Shown in pieces: positions 48,391 through 62,271 of a DNA stretch of 64,000 bases; position 1 is the first letter of the stretch; each line of letters begins with the position of its first letter. The translations under genes were made by a program, and so were the position numbers. The notes under the pieces are model-generated. The model searched no databases and was not told the origin of the DNA. It was given only the letters and a program-made list of their open reading frames with translations. Source of the DNA: Pestalotiopsis fici W106-1 (taxonomy: Eukaryota > Ascomycota > Sordariomycetes > Amphisphaeriales > Sporocadaceae); NCBI RefSeq assembly GCF_000516985.1, contig NW_006917096.1, forward strand, positions 1,597,606 through 1,661,605, given 5' to 3'.

Positions 48391-51300
48391 CTAAAACATT
48401 TCGCCTTCGTTGACTCCGATCGTGTAGGCCTGCTGCTGCTGTTGCTGTTGCTGCTGGTATGCTGCCCTCACCTCGCGAGGATGTCTCTCAATCATCTGGG
48501 GCTCACGAGGCTGCTGCTGTTGCTCAATCATGGGGGCCTTGTAGCTCACGGGGGGCAGCAAGCTCTCATAAGGCGAAGTCTGCTCGGGAGATTTGGTGCG
48601 GCTGCCGAGGATCGAGTTGTTGCGACCGCGGCTGGCAGAGCGCATGCGCTCCGTGGCCCGACTGATGCGGCTGGCGATGCTGTTGTCCTTTTCCGAGAAG
48701 CTGCGGCCGCGGGCATGGCTCTGGCTGCGTGGAGCCGGAGGGGCAATGATGGGCACCGTGGCCTCGCTCACAGGAACGGCAACGGGAATGCCCGCGGGTC
48801 CATCACTGTGATCATCCTCGTCCATGACAATCTCAATGGTGCCGGATCCGGCGCTGCCGAGGACTTGGGGGCGCATACCCGGGATAGGAGCGGGCGGTGG
48901 CGGTGGAGGCGTCGCCAGGTGCTGCAGCTCTCTCAGAATCGGGGGAGGAGGCGGAGGTGGTGGCATCTGGTCGTCGCGAGAGGCCTGACGCGAGTGTCTG
49001 GGGGCGTTGATCATTTCATCAATTCCCCTGCCCCCGATATGGGCATCTGGAACACTCATCTTGCGCGAGACGGAGCCTCGTCGACCTTGCCTGCTTGATG
49101 GCTGAGACGGGCGCATCGGAGAACCGGCGGAAGCCATGGGCTCCTCTGGGATGGGAGCAGACATGCACCTCTCAATGCCTGGGCGCATTGGGGGCGAGTA
49201 AACAGTTGAAGGCAGCAGGGTGAGGAGGGACTCCTGTTGCGAGGACTGGGGTGACTTTTCGGGAGAGCTGACAGGGAGGTTGTTCGGAGATGGCTGGGCA
49301 GAAGACGAAGGCGAAGTCTTGACGTAGGCCATGGGAACAGGAGGCACATTGGGTTTTCCCACACCATGGCTGTCAAACTGCAGCCTCATTGCCTTGGGCG
49401 TTGCCGGTAGACCAATGAAGGGTCTGTTCCCCGTTCGGGCATATGATGAGCTTCTAGCAAAGTCGGCGGTCTGACTTCTTTGAGGGAGGTCTTGGGGTGT
49501 GAAAGTCGTCTGAGGGAGCTCGAACGCCGTAGGAGGCCTTGAAGCAATGGGCGACAGCTCATCGGGGTGGGGAATCGGAGGAGCCGAGGGTCTTCGAGCG
49601 AGCGACTTTCGACGTTCCTCCAGCTCGCGAGCAGCAGCCTCCTTCTTGAGTTGTCTCTCGTTCAGGATCTGCTTCAGGTCGCCGCTACGTACAGGCTCGG
49701 TCACATCGAAAACAACCTGGGGTGCCTGCTTGATTGTTGCTTGAACGTCCTCGAGGGCAGGTGTCTTGGTTCGCCTGCGATGCGGCACAGAACCGTCCCG
49801 ACGGGAGACGGCAGGAGAGGCAGGTTCTTTTGCACCGCGACTGCCATTGTGCTTGGCGCGGAACATCTCCTGAGCCTCGACTGCAGCTCTGTAGTCTTCC
49901 TCGTCGTCGGAGCCGCCATAGAACTGCGCAGCTTGGCTGGACATGGGCAGGGGCGAAGATGGCGAGCGGGCAACTGAGCCATCTCCACGACTCTTGCTTC
50001 TACCGCGCAAGTCCAGGGCGGGTGGCCTCCTCTCGGAACTTCTTTTGCGGCCTCGGCTTGATGTCCGGCTTGAGACACGAATCTGGCTCGACTTGCGAAC
50101 AGTGGATGGTTCATGGCTGTCGAGTTGTAGAGGAATTATAGATTCGTTGCCAACAATTCCCTCATTGACCCGGGGAGTGCTGAGGTTCAGCAGGTCCTCT
50201 GGAGACATGGGCAATGGAGAGGTGGGCGAGCGCTTGGCAGGCTTGGGAGTATAGTTTCGAACAGTGCCACGACCCCGATCTCCGGAAGACGCACGCTGGT
50301 CTTTGCGGTTCCTGCTGCTGCTACGCGTACGCCGCTCGTCCTGTCGCGGTCGGCTGCTCTCGCGACTGCGCTGCCTTCTCGAGGAGCTCTGGGCTGTGTC
50401 CAAGCTAGAGATGTAGTTGTTCACGGCCCGGGTACCATGGCCGCTGCGAAGGCTTCGCCCAGCACTTGAACTGGAAGTGACAGAGCTTGCGACCGATCCG
50501 GGACCTCGCCTGCGGGATGGCCAGTGGAAGCGGGTCGAGGATGTGACAGACTGCTCAGGCGAGGTAATGTCGCTCGTGACTGCATCATCAATCGATTGCA
50601 ATTTCAAGTCAATTCCATCGGGTACTCTATCGCGGGCACCATTGCGGCTTGAGCGCCCAGAAGCCATCAAAGCAGCAAAGGACTCGGGCGAGGGTGATGG
50701 GGGAGGATGACCCTTCTTGCGGTGGTTCTCGCGCATCATCATGGGGCTTGCAGTTGAAGCACGAGTCACGGACAGGCCAGCAATCATTTGCTGGTCCTCG
50801 TAGGATGACTTCCTTGAATGAGTGCGTTCTTTTTGTGCCTCTTGAGGTTTCAATGCCGGAACTTCAACGCGAGCCTCGCCAATAGAGGGCAGACGAGGCC
50901 GTCCGAAACCTCCAGGCGTCACAGCACGCGCTGAAGACGGGGTATTATAAGTACTCCGGGAAGATGGCTTGAGGAACGCCGTGGTGGGATCACGGCCACC
51001 TGGTGAAACGGCAGATTCAGCAATCGGAGTGACGCCAGCCGCAATGGGCGTTTGTCCACCATCACCAGCCGCAAAGAACTTTGACTTGGAACCTTGATCA
51101 CCAAATGTGGTGATGAGCTTCAAGGCCGAGGTCTTGGCAATGCTCCGCTGTGGTCCCAGGTTGATTCCAGGAGGAGACAATGGAGGACTCAGGACTTCCG
51201 GAATAGTAGCGTCCATACTTTGGAATGTCACCTGAGCCGCCGATGGGGACGTCCAGGGCTCCGTGGATTCTTGTCCAGTACAAGCAAAACTATTATCAGG

Positions 51301-53734
51301 TTAGTCTTTTCTCATCTTTAGTTTCTCGGTCAGTGAGCTAGAGACACCTACCAACGAATCGCCAACTGTTGCTGGCCATGTAGAACTGCAAACTCGCCCC
51401 ATTTCTTGATGATCTGGGATTGACGTTCCCAGACGTTGGGGTAGAAAAGACAGAGCAAGATCAATGCTTCCATGAAGCGCTTGTGCGAGACATAAATCTC
51501 AATTGCATCATTCTGATCACCCATGCCAATCATGATGGTCGCAGCTGCGTGGATATCGCCACTCTCCAAGAGCCTCTGTACATATGCTCGACCTAGTTTG
51601 TGCTGAGAAGCCTGACCACCAATACCACTCAGAGCAAGCAGCATCCAATCGGACGAGGTCATGTTCTCGGACGAGGCGGTCATGATGTCTGCATCAATAT
51701 CACCGAGCCACTTGGCCAAAAGAATACGGCTCGAGGACCCATTCGGGTGTCTAGACATTTCATCTCGAACAAGGTCCTGAATTTCCTTATTCCAGCCAAA
51801 GATAATACTCAGCATCTGTCTTCTGAGGTCATCATTAGTCAAACGGGTCTGGTCAGCCAGCGGTGTTCGCTTATAAGGAACATCATGAAGCCTGCTGCGA
51901 GTGAACTTGAAGAGGTCATGAACTTTGTTGTCATCGGGACTCCTAGGGACCTCGTTCCTCAGGCGCGAGGGCCGGTGGCGACGGGACGCGTGCGAGGACG
52001 AGGTAACAGATGCCGAGCTGACGCTGCTGATTGAGTAAGCATCCTTGTCCCCATAGGGAGGCATGGCGGAGGAGCGCATTGAGGAGGAGCCGGTGGAGAT
52101 GTAAGTGTTTTCCGTCATTCCACGAGACATGACCGAGGGCGCCTGCCGCCCACGGGTGCTGGAGCCAGCCGACGACTTGGACAAGGTTGAAGACGCGTGG
52201 CTCCTCGACGACACTGGGCTTGCCGCCATGTAGCGATCTTGCTCGTATGGATCATTGGCGACGTCGGTCCCACGAACGATCCTAGCCAATGGCGACATGT
52301 GATCTTCATCGCTCTCAGAGACCTCGGACGTGATAGGAACAGATACCGAGTCCGAGTCGGTGGCGATGACAACGATCCCTTGCTCGACCTGCTCCTCGAT
52401 GGATACCGGAGGTGAGGGCGGTAAGAGGTTAGCTGGGTGCTGAACATTGGCCACCATCAGGGACGGCGTGTTCAGGTCGAATTGCTGGACGGTATTGTTG
52501 GCTCCTAGCGTGAACAAGCTGGCACCAGGACCGTAGACAGCGAGGCCTCGCACATGCTCCAGTGTTGGAATGCTGTCATAGGTGACGTGTTTTGTTCGAA
52601 CATCCCATGAAAGAGTCTCACTGTGGCGAGTGATGTCAGTCATCATGTGGCTAAGCGCGCGCGTACAAGGTGCATGGTATGTATACTCACCTTTCCGAGT
52701 ACTGGATAATGCGGCCATTCTTTGACCAGCCCATCCAGTTGGGTCCATTTTGGAAATTATCTGTGCGCTTCAGTATCCTCACAACCTTGGCAGGATCATC
52801 GCCGGTCGAAGACTTTGCCACACTCCAGACCCGAAGATCACCGTCGTTGGTCTGCACGGCCAACATGTCCGACTTTTGGCGAGGCGAGGAAGCATGCCAG
52901 GCCAAATTGACAATGGGCGACGGTGCCCTCGAGGTACTTAGATTGTGCAAGATTTGGAATCTTGGCTGCAGAGTTGCAATGAGGAGAGATCCATTTTGAT
53001 ATCTTTGGGGGTGAGTTAGTAGCGCCCAACCAGGTTATATGTAGTAAGGCGACTTACCCAATGGCAAATGTCCTGCAGTCTGCTGCTGGAGCAAGTGCCG
53101 TGACCGTGATTTGATCAATTGTCCTTGCCGAGATGTGTTCCGATGTTGTGGGTTCAAATAATATGATGCTTCCTTGAGAATTACCTGCACCAAAAAGTCA
53201 GCACTGGTATCGTTTGACGGCTTCGTCCTGGGCATCGCTTACCAAAAGCGACATTTCCATTGCGCATCCAGGCTGCGCAAGTGAGATTTTCATATGACGC
53301 GAAGCGCGCGACCTCATCGCCCGTCATCAAATCCCAAACTATAGCCGTCATGTCGGCATCGTAGCTCACGACCAAACGGCCAGCGCCAATTTCACTTTGC
53401 GTATCAACTGCTAATAATTGCACCTCGGCCGAGTGCCTCGAAAATCGCCTCTCTATTGTGAGGCTATCATGATGCGCGACGACAACGGAGGAACCCTCTG
53501 CGTAGAATAATTTAGTACTTGACCTGACATGGCGAGTGTGTATTTCTATAACTTACGTCCATAAAGGAGCATGGAAGCTGTGGCTGCTGCAGGTTCAAAG
53601 TATTTCATCAATGCCTTTGTCGAAGTAAAATCATTTTGCTCTGCGACAGCTTTTTCTTTTCTAGAAGACTTCCCAGCCGAGCTGACTGAGGTCTGCCGGT
53701 GGCGTGACATCGCCTGATGACTCGAGGAAGCCAT
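48391..53734 (-). CDS. WD40 beta-propeller plus alpha-solenoid protein with long disordered tail
   Basis: Six exons on the minus strand: 53734-53557, 53497-53243, 53184-53058, 53002-52691, 52620-51352, 51289-48391; introns of 59, 58, 55, 70 and 62 bp, all keeping frame; 1679 residues. After a Ser/Lys-rich start, WD40-type repeats run from about 60 to 380 (for example VSYDADMTAIVWDLMTG, TNDGDLRVWSV, LTSWDVRT-like units). A Ser-rich linker leads to a helical block at about 520-715 with repeated helix pairs (GRAYVQRLLESGDIHAAATI, AIEIYVSHKRFMEAL, WGEFAVLHGQQQLAIRCF). The last ~950 residues are disordered, Ser/Arg/Pro-rich, with two polyproline runs and a polyglutamine run near the end. The propeller-solenoid order recalls coat and nuclear-pore scaffold proteins. 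I do not know a name for it; a conserved mould protein of unknown role. Confidence 0.85.
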
Positions 53735-56524
53735 CGCAACAGTTTCAATCTAGAGCGACAAGTCAGCATATCTCGTGTTGGGCGCAACAAAAAAGGCCGC
53801 GAAGAGCTCGGTATGTGGATATCCCGAAAACAGCCCTTATAGACCCGAATGTGGCTTGTAGTACAAAGTCGGTTAAGATAAAAGACTCACTTGAACGTGC
53901 GACTGTCTCCTCGAGAGGTCTTTGGGGTGACCTTAAAAGGCGGAAAGGTGCACAATTTGGTTCACCAACATTACACACGATAATCAGCTGCCCGGTCCTG
54001 ACCAATTCTTCTCTCCCCCAATGCCAGTGTAGCCGATTGACAAGGTCGTAGATGTGGAGGAACCAGCAGAGCGACGGACAACTTGTCGTAACCCACGTTG
54101 CTATGTCGTGTGAATTATTCCCGTGTCTCTCTTTCTTTTCCGTCCGAGCAATGGATGGGGCAAAGGTCGGATCTATATGGCGCCTCTCTTTCTCTTTTCT
54201 TCTGCCCGTTGCGCCACGTTCCTCGAGGTGTGGAAGGAGTATGTTGAGACGATAGAAGGCGGCAGAGAAGATTTTAAGTTGTGCGGCGTCAAAGTATTCT
54301 CGGGGTCGGGGGTTTATCTGCCTGCCTGCCTCGTGGGAGAAAATAAAAAGAAGAGATGCGGGAGCGTGAGTGCGTGCGTGCGTCAAGTTGCGCGTTGCGT
54401 GTGCGTGTGCGTGTTAGTGACCGGTGTAACAAGTGACTATATATGCCACGACAGAGAGTCGGTGTGTACTAGGTGCCGGCGGCGGCGGCGCTTTGAGTGC
54501 TCGTGAAGATTTATCTGTCTGTCTGTCTGTTTCTGGGACCAGGAACCGAGCAAATAGCAGTGAAATGCAGCGTTCGCGCACTAGCAAGATGCAGAGAAGG
54601 GAAGAAGAAGAAAATATGGCCACCGAGAGGACAAAAACCGGGGATGCGTGCGTGCAATTAAGTCTTGTATGGCTACGTTGAGAAGGTCAGCGCCTAAGAC
54701 GAGTCGTCCTGGCCTGTCAATGGCTCGAGGATGCATATAGAAGCGAGCGGCCAAATCTAGAGCGGATTCGGGACGGCTAAGCCAAAGGTCTGCATGGTCC
54801 AGCATTCGAGCAGGGGTCTGACCAGCCCAGTGCATGCCGAATTTGACCAGGGAGGGAGACCAGGGTCTTCTCTCTCAGCAACGATGATTGAATACTTTGG
54901 ACGTGGTTTTGATAGTGACGGGCCTGGGTATTATGCAGTTGCTCGCTGCTACTATTAATGCTGCCCACCACTGCCCATTACTACTGTAGCACAGCAACGA
55001 GGGAGGACGAGGAGGAGGAGGAGGAGAGGAGCGGGGACCCCCAAAGAAATGCATGCAAGTGTGTATAGCAGGCATGTATGTATGTATGTTTGTAATGTAG
55101 GCGGGCAGCAAGGTAGGGAGGTACATATCCAGCGACCGATATAATTAACTTTTGTCTGCTATCGCATGGCACATTGTGGCTTTTCGGTGCTTTGGCGATT
55201 CGGGCTCTAGCTTCATCACTTGACGAGCAAAGGACGGGATATCAGAGGCCAAGCCAAGGAAACAAAAAAGACTCTAGTTAGTCGCCGGAGACGGAGCAAG
55301 GAGCGCGCATCAACAACGTCGCTCGTCGTAAGTCGCTTTGCTAATGTGGCTCTTCCCAACGCCTCTTGAGCGGTGGGCGGCCCACGACTACAGGCAAAAA
55401 CAACGAATCTCATGGTGAGGTTGAGCTTCGTGAGGCATAAAAGACGCCTTACGGATCCACTGATTGACCTTGATCTGAGGCATTTGGTGATACCAGTGGT
55501 GCTCGAGCAAGCCAGCTACGATCCTGTGAGAGATCCCGTGACAAGGCGGAGATCCAGTCATCCAGCAAGGCGCGTATCTCGTGATGAGGAGACGTGTATA
55601 TCAGAGGTTGACAGCAACCCAGGGTATGGTTCCTCACTGGAGTCTGACGAAATGAGTACCCAGACTCGCCAGACTCAGTTGGCCATACAATGGCCTCTTC
55701 TCTGGGCATGAATGATGAATGGGCATTGATTCTTGAATGGCGGCTCAGGGTTTCGAGGACCGGGGGGCTGGGATCCTGACTAGCTGCTAATGAAATTATT
55801 TTTCTTTGGCAATTCACCACCGTGTGAGGGAGCGAACAGACGGTTGGAGATGGGCATTGGCATGCTGGTAATGGCATTGTTCTCTGGATTGTCTTTGGTT
55901 GATTAAAACTTGGTGGCTCCTCCCCCCGAGGATAGCGAGCAAAAGAATAGCGAGGGTTCGGCGTGTGGTTGGGCAGAGATGGGAAAGCGTCCCAAAAGGG
56001 GACGTCGTTCCTCGCAGTAGCGCAATGCTGTAAAAGGCGGTTAACGGTTGCGGATTGGCCAGCCTGGACCGGGGTTGGGGCAGATCTAGCGGGGTTGATT
56101 GGTTATAGGACGGCTGCTAATGCCAGGCGCGGCGGCAAAGAAGCGTGACGAGAAACCTCGTTGGTCCGTTGCCGGCAAGGGTCAGCAAGGGTCTTTTTTT
56201 TTTTTTTGGTAGTCGTTAACGTGAAGAAAATAGGTGCTCAACTGAAAATAATCACTGGGCTGAGGTTGCTGGGGGGTGGAGCAGGGCAGCAGTCAGTCAC
56301 AATCACATCTTTTTTGGTTCCCTTTTTGTTTTCAATCACGATAATGGATTCATCGTATGCCCTTGCGGCTTGTGCTTCATATCAGGTGGATTACTCTATG
56401 CTTAATAACACTTACTCGCAGTTTAATGCCATGCTCTTGAGAACATTATTCCATAGGTCCCCACTCCCTCCTCACTTTTGCATTGCAATGAACCTTTATA
56501 GCAGCAGCATAACTCCCCCCCCCC

Positions 56525-56624
56525 NNNNNNNNNNNNNNNNNNNNNNNNNNNNNNNNNNNNNNNNNNNNNNNNNNNNNNNNNNNNNNNNNNNNNNNNNNNN
56601 NNNNNNNNNNNNNNNNNNNNNNNN
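56525..56624. other. Assembly gap (100 N)
   Basis: Exactly 100 N, preceded by a C homopolymer and followed by ACGACCACC. A round 100 is the usual placeholder for a gap of unknown length. Confidence 0.98.
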
Positions 56625-59600
56625 ACGACCACCATTACAAAGCGACAGATGCACGCACATACATGCATACTTACTTGTACGTACATGATGCACTGTACCT
56701 CTGTTGTAATGCCCAAAACTTCTCATGCATTCCCAATTGGCTTTTTTTTTTTTCTTGCTCTATTCATTGCCTTGACCTTGAATTGATACTACCCCACTTG
56801 GAAATCTGACTGGGTTGGTTACCCGAGTCGTCCTTTTCCCTCTTCACCGATGGGTGCCAACGTGTATGTGTCTGAGCAACACGATAAAACCCTCTAGATA
56901 AATGCTTGGATACCCTGTTCATTTTGCCATCTATTCAAGGTAGACACGGCAACGTGCTGCACTACAACTCGTGGCCCTAGGTATGTGCGCCCAACCGAGA
57001 TCGCGTGTCAAGAGAATAAGAAATACATAGATATATACTTGATGGACTTTCACGTCGTTACTATAGCCGAATCAAGGGAAATCCAAAGGCGGGTCCCGTT
57101 GGATCTCAACGTACGACTGGATGTATACCTGCCTGCCTGCCTTACCTAGGTATGATGAATGAACGAACGAACGCATGCACTGACGGCATCGAGCAATCAA
57201 CCAATTCGTTCATTATTCTCCATTCATTCATCCATTGCGCGCAAGCCCCAAAGACACATACTTGCCTACTTTTCTCATCTCTCTCTCTATCTCGCTCTCT
57301 TCATCCAATCGCTCAAGGTGACTGCCATCGTCCGGGATATGTCGATAGTCTGCGCGTTTTGACTAATGTAGAGGACCGTAAATCTATGCCCAAGAATGCG
57401 ATCACGCGGTCCAGTTTGCTTACACGCGGGATACCGAAACAGGTGAATGACCGAGCGAGCTCGAAATTGACAAGGTCAAAGATTGCGGTTACTGGCTGGG
57501 CCTTTCCCTTCCGTGCTGCCAATCAATCAATTAGTTTCGTTCAAATCTAATCAATCTAAGAATATCGGCCGTGTTCGTCTAGAGAGAAGAGAATCTCAGG
57601 TTTACATCGAACCATACGCACACACATACGACCCTATCTCGCTTTCTCTCTCTCTTCCAAAGATCCCTCGGCCGTTGCTTTGTTCAGTCAATGGGAAACG
57701 AATACACGTGCGCGCGGAGCAAATCATTCCTTCCCGCGAATCGATTCCCATCCTCTGTATTTGCCTCTCGTTGCACACCTGGCGATATTTACTTCATTGG
57801 ATGCTCATGCAGATGATTCATTTATCATCTGCGATTGGGATTGGATACAGAAGCCCTTCATTATGTATGTACAACGCAGAACATTTCTGTTGCGTTGCGT
57901 TGCGTTGCGCTGGCCGTTACCCCGCGGCCCTTTTTTTCTTTTCTTTTTTATTTCTATCCTCTTGCCTTTGTGTCATGTCGCACGCATCTTTCGAAAGTAC
58001 GATTCGGAGCAGAGCAAACCATGGGAATACCACCACCGCAGTGATGCTTTGCCAATCCATCCGAAAATCTGCAAAGGCGGGCAGTAGCTCCAGATATGGG
58101 ATCGGTATTGCATCTCACCCAATTGCTTTGCTTTGAGATATTCTCTCCCTCCCCCCGCCTCCCTCCCCCAACAATGGTCCTGGGTCCCTTGCATTTGTGC
58201 GACCCTTCTTTCCATGACCTACTACACTGGTTAGTCTGTGTGTAACGGGTTGTAAAATAAAGTAGTCGCGGATGGTGTGCAGCTGATTATTTTTGTGTTT
58301 CTCGTTGCTCTTTTCTTTTCTTTTCCCCCCCTTCTTATTCCCTCTCCCCATTCACACCTCTGCACATCACAATCTTGCTCTTCTCTAGGCCATTTCACCC
58401 ATGGAGTTTGCTGCAATATTGCATATCATCATCATGATGTGCAGAGACGATCAACACCCAGGCCATTGAAACCAATTGCTCACAGCAATTCTCAAATACC
58501 CTTGCGTTTCGCTTGTGGCCGCGCCGTGATATCCAAAGTGCTTACATGACGGCAAAGAGACAGGGGAGGCGGCAGAATCGTATGGGCTGCAATGTGTAGT
58601 AGTATATGGTGGGTGCACCAGCTTTCACCACCACACCATCACCACCAACAAACCACGGTTTTCATGCCAGGCACTCCAGGTCATCTACTAATCTGTCTGC
58701 GGGCCGTAACATTGCAAAGGAGGGTTCTTGACTACCCACACTAGGAGTCAGATCAGCCTCGCTGAACCACCCAACAGGGTGGTGCGGAAAGGGATCAGCC
58801 CCCCCTTGCCAGGCTGAGTTCTCGTGGGGGACGGGTTGGTGCTTTGTGAGACCATGTTTGAATGGAACTTGGGGGCTCTTTTCTCGGCGCTGGGTGCAGA
58901 AAGTTGCACTTTTTGCCTGAGGTCGTAAGTTTCCGTAGGTCCGGTTCCTTGCAAAGATTAGCATCTTATTTTCATCCAATATGGGCATTCCCGTTGCTGA
59001 AGAAATGGAGAGGTTGCATCAATGTTGGTTATGCGGCTGCGAGATTGCATGGTCGTAATTTTATATAGGTATAATGCATTGTCCTCTCCCTCTTCCCGCC
59101 TCAACCAACAGGGACAAAGTCAAATCATTACAACCGCCCAGCCAAACTATGACTATAATGCATTGTTCAAGAGGGGGGGAAAGGTTGTCGGCTGGAGAGA
59201 GAAATCATTTCGTAGTATAGAGGGATTTAAGCTCTCATCATACATTCACAGTTGCAACCGAGCTCCTTGTGTCTCCCACGGCCCGCCATGAATGGCATCC
59301 TATACCTTGTCATTGTCTGCGAGCTCTCTGAGCCAAGGAGGAAGAAGTCTCTGGCGCCTCACCTCGTTCTGGACCCCCCCGGACCCGAGACACAATCTTG
59401 GAAGAGCTGCGACGCCACACCGTTTCTCTGGCCCCGTAGTGGATGCAGCGGCTTCCGTGTCGTTGTCGGTACTCGTGTTGTATTTGTATGCATGGTGATT
59501 AAAGTTGTGATGGGATGGGGATTGACTTACATGACGAGACTGGTCGAGATTGACAGATTTGGCCGAGACACCCGAGACAATCCAAGCCAGAATATTACAT

Positions 59601-62014
59601 GAAAACCTTTTTACATTTCAGCTGCTAAACTGGCGATTGGTAACGTGAAATCCTTTGCGGTATTGAGTTCGACTAGACGTCGAAAAATAGACACTTGCAA
59701 GAAAGAACGTGGTTATGTGCATATTGGCATCTGGGCTGTGGCTTCTATTCTGGAGACGGCAACCCGCATAAGTATATGTATACTGCAGCACATCTTTTGC
59801 ACTCATAACCTATATGTCGGGGGCGGAGAGAGATCCGTGGCCCAGCCACCCCCAGAGGACGACCCACCGATGCAGGAAGAGATATAACGCAACGTGCCAG
59901 AGACACAAAAGATGAGATTTTATTATTGGATCTCTCATAGACTTTGGATTAGGAAGCAATCTCCATTATTCCTTTTGATCTCAACGTCGATAGCGTTTAC
60001 CGCCTACCCGGGTTCGGTGGTTTTAATGAGGGGATCTGGATCTCACTCGTCGTGGGCGCTCTTTTCGGCGCTTTGCTTCCAAACCTACACGCCGACTTGG
60101 GCGCACTGCGTGTCAAGAATGGCTGAATCCTTTCTTAAATTCATCATAATTTCTACTTGCTCTTTTTTCGCCACTATAAGCCATCACTTCTCATAAGCGA
60201 GATGTTTTCCAATCTCATTCATTCGGGGATGGGTAATGGCAGAGACATGGCCAAATCCTTCTTTTTTTTTTTTTTTTCCATCAATGTTTTGGGTTGAGGG
60301 TGTGAGCGTCGCCGAGTAAGGAGAGATATACAAGAAAGAGAAAAAGGAGGCGTTCCCCGGCCTGTGGCATCCGACTTCGCCGGACAAATGGCGTCGTGAA
60401 GCGGAAGCTTTGTGAGGCTATTGGCTGGTCCCTCGTCGACCTTTTTTTGTCTCGACTTGTGCGAAACCCTTCCCACCACTTGGTTGTTGCAACCCCCCTT
60501 ATTCCTCCTCATCCTCCTTTCCCTCCCCCCTGCGAAAGCAGTGAGCCGCATGCCAAAGTGGCGCTCTCAGTTGTCACATTTCATCATATTTTTTTCTCCC
60601 TCTCTCTTCTTGTTTCGTTTGTTAGAGTTGTAGATAAGGGTCGCATAACATCACATTCGGACTTTGAGAGGGGCCTAGTCAGATCATGGGCACAGGGCTT
60701 AAACAAGGTGATATTGGCTGCCTACCCCTTCCCCCAGCGCGGCATAAGATGATGGCAGAAGGGCAGATTGGTAGTAAGCCTTGGAGCAGGAATGTGACGA
60801 GTTGTGATGGGAGGTATGATCATAGCGTATTGCCCGTCTAGCTAACTACTGCTCTCAAAGTCTGGACTCTGGCTTACCGTTGAACCCCCTGTCGCTCTCG
60901 TATATAGAAAAACTCCTGAAAACAAAGTCCCAAGACAATAACGCATACTCTTGGTTGCCTGGCTGCCTAGGGTAGGCTCAGCCCCTTGAGAGCCCGTCGG
61001 TAGATGCCTCATGTCAAAGAGTGATCTTCATGCAGCTAAGAGGCTTCCGGATGTCTGCCGTTATGACGATCATATAACATATACCAGGGCCCGGGTGGGT
61101 CTCATAGGTCGGTATAGGTGACCGAGTATCGCTGGGGGCTAATTCCAGTTAGTGCTTTCTGTGCTTGGATCATCTCATCATGGTTGTTTTCCAAAGCGAC
61201 CAACATTTCATGCTCGTTATTTGTTATTTCGTTGCAAACGCAAAGGGTCCATCTTATTGGTCATACTGGCTAATGTGAGGTTCAGAGTTCATCATTCAGG
61301 TCGCAAACAGGATTTTCCCAAAAAACAAGATCATTGTAGGATTGTAACGTATACGATGATGATGATGGTATTACTTCCTTCAGTGCCACTTTGCTACCTA
61401 GCTAAGCAAAAGTAAGCTACTACCAACTGGCCCGCGGTTGGGGCAGCTTCCGCATTTCTCCAATATCTCCCGATGGTTGCACACAGCTATAGCGAAAATG
61501 CCACGGGTCAAACCCCCCGAAGGATACCCGGGCTGAGCCATAATTCGGTATTACGGGCCAAAAGGGCCCAACACCGTACCTCCTACCACCCAAAGGCAAG
61601 GAAAAGCCTGAGTAAGCTTCGGCAAAACCTTGTGACTCATTCATTCCCACCAAGACGGAGCTTCTTGTTGTGGTTGTCACCATTGTGCTTCTTGTTTTTT
61701 TTGCGGCACCCATGTCTCCGAGCTGAGACCTATTGGGTTTGCGACAACCAAGCAAAATAGACTCCCGTTCCGCCGCGGCCTGACTCTTTGGGGGAGCTCT
61801 GACTCCAACCAAGTACTCCGCCGCGTCTCGCAACACGTGCCACACCACACACCACAAGGTCATTAAGCCTGAATGTTTGGCTCTGATGACTGTGGACATT
61901 ATGTGGCTTGCCACACCATCCCACCAATCTCCATCTGCGCCGTCACCACGCCTGCACTCAAGTCTCTCTATGATGCAACGGACTCGCGTGGCTGACGGTA
62001 AACAAGCTCGCGCT

Positions 62015-62086
62015 TGTAAGGGGGGTATCAAAATTTGTAAATGTTAAAAAAAAAAATTATGAAGTGTGTAAAGGGGGTATCAAAAT
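62015..62086. repeat. Direct repeat of about 20 bp, two copies 52 bp apart
   Basis: TGTAAGGGGGGTATCAAAAT at 62015-62034 and TGTAAAGGGGGTATCAAAAT at 62067-62086 differ at one base; a shorter echo GGGTATCA follows at 62087. It lies just downstream of the 3' end of the minus-strand gene at 62272. Origin and function unknown. Confidence 0.85.
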
Positions 62087-62271
62087 GGGTATCATGAAAA
62101 TGAGTCGTAAAATGAAATGATTCTGGTAATCTGGGACATGGTGTTAGCAGTTGTCAGGAGGCAAATAGTAGGCTGTGTAAGCCATTCAAGGGGATGATAA
62201 CTCACCATTTCCGCATGCAAAAGTAAAATCCAGAGACACAAAGACGTCATGAACTGCCAGTTGCCTCCCCA

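Larger units (their letters stand above)
53735..62271. other. 8.5-kb region without a recognisable gene; includes an assembly gap
   Basis: Starts with the promoter of the WD40 gene (a TCTAG just upstream could be a 5' UTR acceptor). Beyond it I find only simple tracts: GTGCGTGC repeats at 54370-54415, CTGT repeats at 54515-54531, ATGT repeats at 55073-55090, GAACGAAC repeats at 57160-57172, GCGTT repeats at 57892-57909, and several T-runs. Frames at 57483-58136 plus and 61420-62031 minus show no family signal. The gap at 56525-56624 could hide sequence. Confidence 0.5.

Noticed and set aside
57483..58136. 217-codon plus-strand frame
   Set aside because: Sequence is made of low-complexity pyrimidine tracts and repeats (GCGTT, TTTCTT); reads as arbitrary translation.
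58662..58988. 108-codon minus-strand frame and possible structured RNA
   Set aside because: The GC-rich local sequence looked RNA-like, but I could not match it to SRP, RNase P, U-snRNA or snoRNA signatures.
61420..62031. 203-codon minus-strand frame before the small Ser-rich gene
   Set aside because: Lacks any recognisable domain, has irregular composition and no supporting neighbours; kept out for lack of evidence.
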